A stretch of DNA of 9,651 nt from Verrucomicrobiota bacterium (GTDB lineage: Bacteria; Verrucomicrobiota; Verrucomicrobiia; Limisphaerales; AV2). The notes below the pieces were generated by a model. It searched no databases. It was not told the origin of the DNA and saw only the letters and a program-made list of their open reading frames with translations. Below are positions 6,526 through 9,651 of this stretch, piece by piece; positions within the stretch are counted from its first letter, which is position 1, and each line of letters begins with the position of its first letter. Where the stretch lies: the NCBI GenBank assembly GCA_003219675.1, contig QHPW01000229.1:6117-15767 (forward strand), read 5' to 3'. The position numbers were made by a program, and so were the translations under genes.

Positions 6526-6550
6526 CGTCGCGCAAGGCCGGCGCGCGACG
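6526..6550. other. Small GC-rich hairpin in the leader of the WXG100 operon
   Basis: CGTCGCGC (6526-6533) pairs with GCGCGACG (6543-6550) around a 9-nt loop. It lies about 87 nt upstream of the WXG100-like start and 172 nt past the regulator stop. There is no T-tract on either side, so it is not a clear terminator. It could be a leader structure or chance in GC-rich DNA. Confidence 0.3.
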
Positions 6551-6564
6551 GCTGTGGCCTTCGC

Positions 6565-6593
6565 AAAATATCAGAGCCCGTTCCTGCGATCAA
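6565..6593 (-). promoter_or_regulatory. Weak sigma-70-type promoter candidate for the WXG100 operon
   Basis: On the - strand TTGATC (6593-6588) and TATTTT (6570-6565) are 17 nt apart, each matching consensus at 4/6 positions. It would give a leader of about 118 nt. It competes with the sigma-54-like site at 6698-6713 as an explanation for expression of the operon. Confidence 0.2.
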
Positions 6594-6697
6594 AGGCAAA
6601 TTACGCCACAGCGGATGACGCGGTTTCTCAATTCTTGAGCGCCGCGAGGTGTGCCTTTGGATTACCTTGGTATGGGAGACCCGCTGACTGGCGATAA

Positions 6698-6713
6698 AGC
6701 GATAGCGGTGCCG
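6698..6713 (-). promoter_or_regulatory. Sigma-54-like -24/-12 element upstream of the WXG100 operon
   Basis: The - strand reads CGGCACCGCTATCGCT. GG (6712-6711) and GC (6700-6699) are separated by exactly 10 nt, as sigma-54 requires. Compared with TGGCACGNNNNTTGCW it keeps GGCAC and GC plus the final W, and differs at three other positions. It begins 9 nt past the stop codon of a sigma-54 activator gene and would drive the WXG100/FtsK genes through a leader of about 250 nt. GC-rich DNA produces such matches by chance, so support is moderate at best. Confidence 0.3.
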
Positions 6714-6721
6714 AGCTTGGC

Positions 6722-8206
6722 TTACAATTCCTCGTCTTCCGACAACTTCCGGTACAACGTGGCAAGGCTGATGTTGAGCAGTTCAGCGGCTTTCTCCTTG
6801 TCGCCGCCCGTGTAGGCCAGGGCCTGGTTCAAGAAGGCCAACTCTTGTTCGCGCAAGAACGTTTTGAGCGGTCCCAGCGCGCGACTGGCACCCGTCTCCG
6901 GGGCTGATGATCCGGTTTGAGCCGACGTTCCGCTGACCGGATACAAAGCCTGGGCCGGGTTCGTCCGGGATTGTGACGTTGATGGCACGGAGGGGACTGC
7001 GAAAACGGTGTCGGAGGGGCTTTCCTTGAAATACTGCTGAAACGCGGGTGGAAGATCGGCTACACGGATGACGTTGTCCTCGCACAGGGCACAGGCCCGT
7101 TCGATGGCGTTTTCCAACTCCCGCACGTTCCCCTGCCAATGATGGGCGCAAAGAACCTCCATGGCCTGTCGAGTGATCTGGAAGGGCTTTCCGGTGCGTG
7201 CATGGACTTTGTCCCGGAGAAAATGGCTGACCAGAAGGGGAATATCGTCACGACGTTCGCGGAGACTGGGCAGGAGGATGGGAATCACATTGAGCCGGTA
7301 GTAGAGATCTTCCCGGAACGTCCCGTCCTTGATTCTTTTCTCCAAAGGCTCGTTGCTTGCCGCCACCACACGAACGTTCACGTAAATCGGGACGTTGTCA
7401 CCGACGCGACGCACCTCTCGTTCCTGGAGCACGCGCAATAGTCTGCTCTGCAGCATCGCGGACATGGAACCCACTTCGTCGAGGAATATGGTGCCGCCAT
7501 CGGCTTCCTGAAACAGGCCTTTCTTGTCATTGATCGCTCCGGTGAAGGCTCCTTTGCGATGACCGAACAACTCCGACTCGAGGAGGTTTTCCGGGAGCGC
7601 GCTGCAATTGACCGGGACAAAGGGAGAAAGCTGGCGGCGGCTGTTGTAATGAAGCGCCTTGGCAACCAATTCCTTGCCTGTGCCGCTTTCCCCCAGGACG
7701 AGGATCGTGCTGTCCGTGTCCGCCACGCGCTCGATCATCTTGAATACCTCCTGCATTTTGGCGGAACTCCCGACAATCTGGCTGAACTGGTATTTCTTTT
7801 TGAGCTGTTTGCGAAGATAAACGTTTTCGGAAATGGCGGTGTTGTAGGAAAGAGCGCGTTGGATGCACAGCTTGAGTTCGTCCAGCTTGAAGGGTTTCTC
7901 CAAATAGTCATAGGCCCCCTTTTTCATCGCTTCCACGGCCGTTTCAATCGAGCCGAAGCCGGTGATGACAATGACGATCGCCGGCGGGTTTAGCGAACGT
8001 GCCTTGTGGAGGATTTCAATTCCCTGCGCGCTGGTTTTATCCAGATAGAGATCGGTGATGACAAGTTCCGGAGCGACTGTTTCGAGGGATCCCAACGCGG
8101 CGTTGCCATTGGTAAATGGAAAGACCTCGTGTCCTTCGGCGCGCAGCAGTTCCGTGACCATTTGAACCATGGTCACCTCGTCATCGGCAAGCAGCACTTT
8201 GGCCAT
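6722..8206 (-). CDS. NtrC-family sigma-54-dependent response regulator
   Basis: This 494-aa protein has the full NtrC layout. The receiver domain (about 1-120) has the acidic pair D8/D9, phospho-acceptor D52, T82 and K104. The AAA+ domain (about 142-375) has Walker A GESGTGKE (172-179), the sigma-54 contact loop GAFTGA (219-224) and Walker B GGTIFLDE (237-244). A Ser/Pro/Thr-rich linker (about 395-445) leads to a Fis-type helix-turn-helix (about 455-492, ending NISLATLYRKLSE). All key residues are present, so it should hydrolyse ATP to open sigma-54 promoters when phosphorylated. It lies 82 nt downstream of the pilC-like gene on the same strand, as PilR-type regulators often do, and directly upstream of the WXG100 operon. 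Its cognate kinase is not identified. The exact subfamily (PilR, AtoC or ZraR) cannot be fixed, so no symbol is given. Confidence 0.95.
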   Translation of the reverse strand: MAKVLLADDEVTMVQMVTELLRAEGHEVFPFTNGNAALGSLETVAPELVITDLYLDKTSAQGIEILHKARSLNPPAIVIVITGFGSIETAVEAMKKGAYDYLEKPFKLDELKLCIQRALSYNTAISENVYLRKQLKKKYQFSQIVGSSAKMQEVFKMIERVADTDSTILVLGESGTGKELVAKALHYNSRRQLSPFVPVNCSALPENLLESELFGHRKGAFTGAINDKKGLFQEADGGTIFLDEVGSMSAMLQSRLLRVLQEREVRRVGDNVPIYVNVRVVAASNEPLEKRIKDGTFREDLYYRLNVIPILLPSLRERRDDIPLLVSHFLRDKVHARTGKPFQITRQAMEVLCAHHWQGNVRELENAIERACALCEDNVIRVADLPPAFQQYFKESPSDTVFAVPSVPSTSQSRTNPAQALYPVSGTSAQTGSSAPETGASRALGPLKTFLREQELAFLNQALAYTGGDKEKAAELLNISLATLYRKLSEDEEL

Positions 8207-8288
8207 GCCCAGAAGCTAAATCGAAGCCTCCATTCGGAGCAAGCCAGATTAACGATCAACCCGTCTTGCCGGTGGCCGGAGCGAAGTC

Positions 8289-9492
8289 CTATCTCTTTGG
8301 CGGGTTGATGATTTCGGACATCTTAAAGATCGGCAGGAACATGGCGATGACGATTCCACCCACCACCACGCCCAGGAAAACAATCAACAGCGGCTCGATA
8401 AGCGAAGTCAGACCCGAGAGTGTCGTTTCGATTTCTTCGTCCAGAAAGTCCGCCACGCGTTCGAGCATGGCGTCGATTTTGCCGGTTTGTTCACCGGCGG
8501 TCATCATGCGGACGATCATGGACGGGAAAATCGGGTGCTTGCCGATGGCGGTTGAAATCCCCTCGCCACGCTCAATATCGGAGGACGCGACGCGGATCGC
8601 TTTTTCCATGACCACATTGCCGCAGGTATTCGCGACGATATTGAGCACCTCCAGAATCGGCACGCCGCTGCGGATCAATGACGCGAGTGTGCGGGTGAAG
8701 CGCGCCAGGCAGATTTTGTGGGCAATGGGGCCGAAGATCGGCAGCCGGATTCGGGTCCGGTCCCAGAATTCGCGGCCGGGTTTTGTCTTGATGTAGAAAA
8801 ACCAGCCGTAAACCGCCAGGGCCAGTGCCGGCAAAATGTATAGAATGTAACTCTTGAGGATGTTGCTAAGGCTGATGAGAAACTGCGTCGGACCGGGAAG
8901 CTTGGCGCCAAATCCACTGTAAATTTCGCCGAAAACCGGCACCACTTTAACCAGCAGAAAGGTGGTAACGCCGATGGCGATCACGGTAACCGCCGTGGGA
9001 TACATCATCGCGGATTTGACTTTCTTCCGAAGCCGGGCAGTGCTTTCCAGATAAGTCGCCAGCCGGGGCCAGCAAGCCGCCCTTCTCACCGGCGTCCACC
9101 ATGCTGACATAAAGCTTGTTGAACACCTTGGGATGTTTCATCAGCGCCTGCGAAAAACTGTCCCCGCCTTCCACGCGCGTGCAGATGTCCCGGATCACAT
9201 CCCGCATCACCTTGTTCGTCGTCTGCTCCGCCAATGCCTGCAGCGATTGGACCATCGCGAGACCGGCGTCGATCATCGTCGCCAACTGGCGGGTGAAAAC
9301 CACCAGGTCCGCCAGCGCGACTTTGCCGCCGCTGGTCCTTCCTTTCTTGCCGATTTTTTCCTGAATGGAAACGACCAGAAGGTTGCGGTTCAGCAACGCC
9401 GCAATCGCGGCCTGCTCCGAGGCAGCGTCAATGTTGCTGCGAATTTCCCGTCCGCTTCCCGCTTCCCTTGCCAGATATGTGTAGGAAGGCAT
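8289..9492 (-). pseudogene. pilC: PilC/GspF-type inner-membrane platform protein, frameshifted
   Basis: This family forms the inner-membrane platform of type IV pili and type II secretion and works with the PilB/PilT or GspE ATPases. The gene is split into two frames. The N-terminal frame (9492-9067, 142 aa) carries the start MPSYTYLARE and the first T2SSF domain (VVFTRQLATMIDAGL, then VSMVDAGEKGGLLA). The C-terminal frame (9065-8289, 258 aa) resumes at RLATYLESTARL and has three membrane segments and the second T2SSF domain, ending IINPPKR. Aligning the junction with the protein's own second repeat (AGEQTGKIDAMLERVADFL) shows four codons missing where only one base is left, a net loss of 11 nt. 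Restoring 11 nt gives 404 aa, the normal length. It is either a recent inactivating deletion or an assembly error. Type II GspF rather than PilC remains possible. Confidence 0.88.
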
Positions 9493-9512
9493 AGCTATGT
9501 CTGAATAACTTT

Positions 9513-9530
9513 TTGCATTTCAAATTGCAA
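9513..9530. repeat. Imperfect 18-bp palindrome upstream of the pilC-like gene
   Basis: TTGCATTTCAAATTGCAA pairs at 7 of 9 positions between its halves. It lies 21-38 nt before the ATG, in the presumed leader. It could be an operator or simply AT-rich leader sequence. Confidence 0.2.
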
Positions 9531-9559
9531 GTCCAACCTCAGTTTCGGTCTGGGCAAGA

Positions 9560-9575
9560 CGCAATTCTCACGCCA
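9560..9575 (-). promoter_or_regulatory. Sigma-54-like -24/-12 promoter of the pilC-like gene
   Basis: The - strand reads TGGCGTGAGAATTGCG. GG (9574-9573) and GC (9562-9561) are 10 nt apart. It matches TGGCACGNNNNTTGCW at TGGC, the G at position 7 and TTGC. The predicted start of transcription is near 9549, giving a leader of about 57 nt to ATG 9492. A sigma-54 activator gene follows downstream, which fits. From 9576 to the right edge (76 nt) I see no gene I can support. Confidence 0.45.
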
Positions 9576-9651
9576 ATGAAACCAGAAGCCGCAAAATCCG
9601 TTCGCCGGTGCGGCATCTGCCGGCAAATTCAAATCGCCGGAGCCCCGTGCC

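Noticed and set aside
6440..6535. A 32-residue N-terminal extension of the WXG100-like protein.
   Set aside because: It would place the Trp near position 75 instead of about 43 and adds sequence with no helical-hairpin character. The ATG at 6439 gives the usual family length.
6596..6608. A sigma-54-looking TGGC...TTGC on the - strand.
   Set aside because: Only 8 nt separate GG and GC, whereas sigma-54 promoters need 10.
1..8206. Pairing of the left-edge histidine kinase with the NtrC-type regulator as one two-component system.
   Set aside because: They are on opposite strands, over 6 kb apart, with unrelated genes between, so nothing in the sequence links them.
9576..9651. A short + strand frame beginning at ATG 9576 and running off the right edge, and - strand frames open from the right edge.
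   Set aside because: The + strand frame has only 25 visible codons, no ribosome binding site and no recognisable motif. The - strand frames are equally short and featureless.

Overview
The window is GC-rich, densely coded bacterial DNA. A PilC/GspF-type pilus or secretion protein, NtrC-family sigma-54 control and many palindromic intergenic repeats point to a diderm (Gram-negative-type) organism. My best guess is the PVC superphylum, most likely Verrucomicrobia. This is inferred from gene style and repeat style, because the window holds no phylogenetic marker.

Layout. At the left edge, on the + strand, is the C-terminal ATP-binding half of a sensor histidine kinase (1-467), followed by a small hypothetical protein with a C-terminal membrane segment (703-1119). 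A convergent intergenic stretch (1120-1344) carries two strong inverted repeats. Everything to the right is on the - strand and is read right to left. A sigma-54-like promoter (about 9560-9575) precedes a pilC/gspF-like gene (9492-8289). That gene is broken by an apparent 11-nt deletion near 9066. Next comes an NtrC/PilR-type sigma-54 response regulator (8206-6722).

Just past the regulator is a second sigma-54-like element (6698-6713), and then a compact four-gene operon: a WXG100-like protein of 90 aa (6439-6167), a 191-aa coiled-coil protein (6164-5589), a second small W-x-D helical protein of 71 aa (5485-5270), and a 1311-aa membrane-anchored FtsK/SpoIIIE ATPase (5280-1345). The genes are spaced by 2 nt, by a 103-nt palindromic insert, and by an 11-nt overlap.

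The last four genes are the most interesting part. WXG100-like proteins next to a membrane FtsK ATPase with several ATPase modules are the hallmark of type VII (ESX/Esx) secretion. No EccB/D/E, mycosin, EsaA or YukD homologue is visible here. The ATPase has three FtsK-like modules, of which only the middle one keeps Walker A and B, and long coiled coils flank its membrane segments. It looks like a minimal or divergent type VII-like system in a diderm. The neighbouring sigma-54 activator may control it, but that is inference. A perfect 40-bp palindrome has been inserted between the second and third genes of this operon, apparently duplicating the ribosome binding site and start context.
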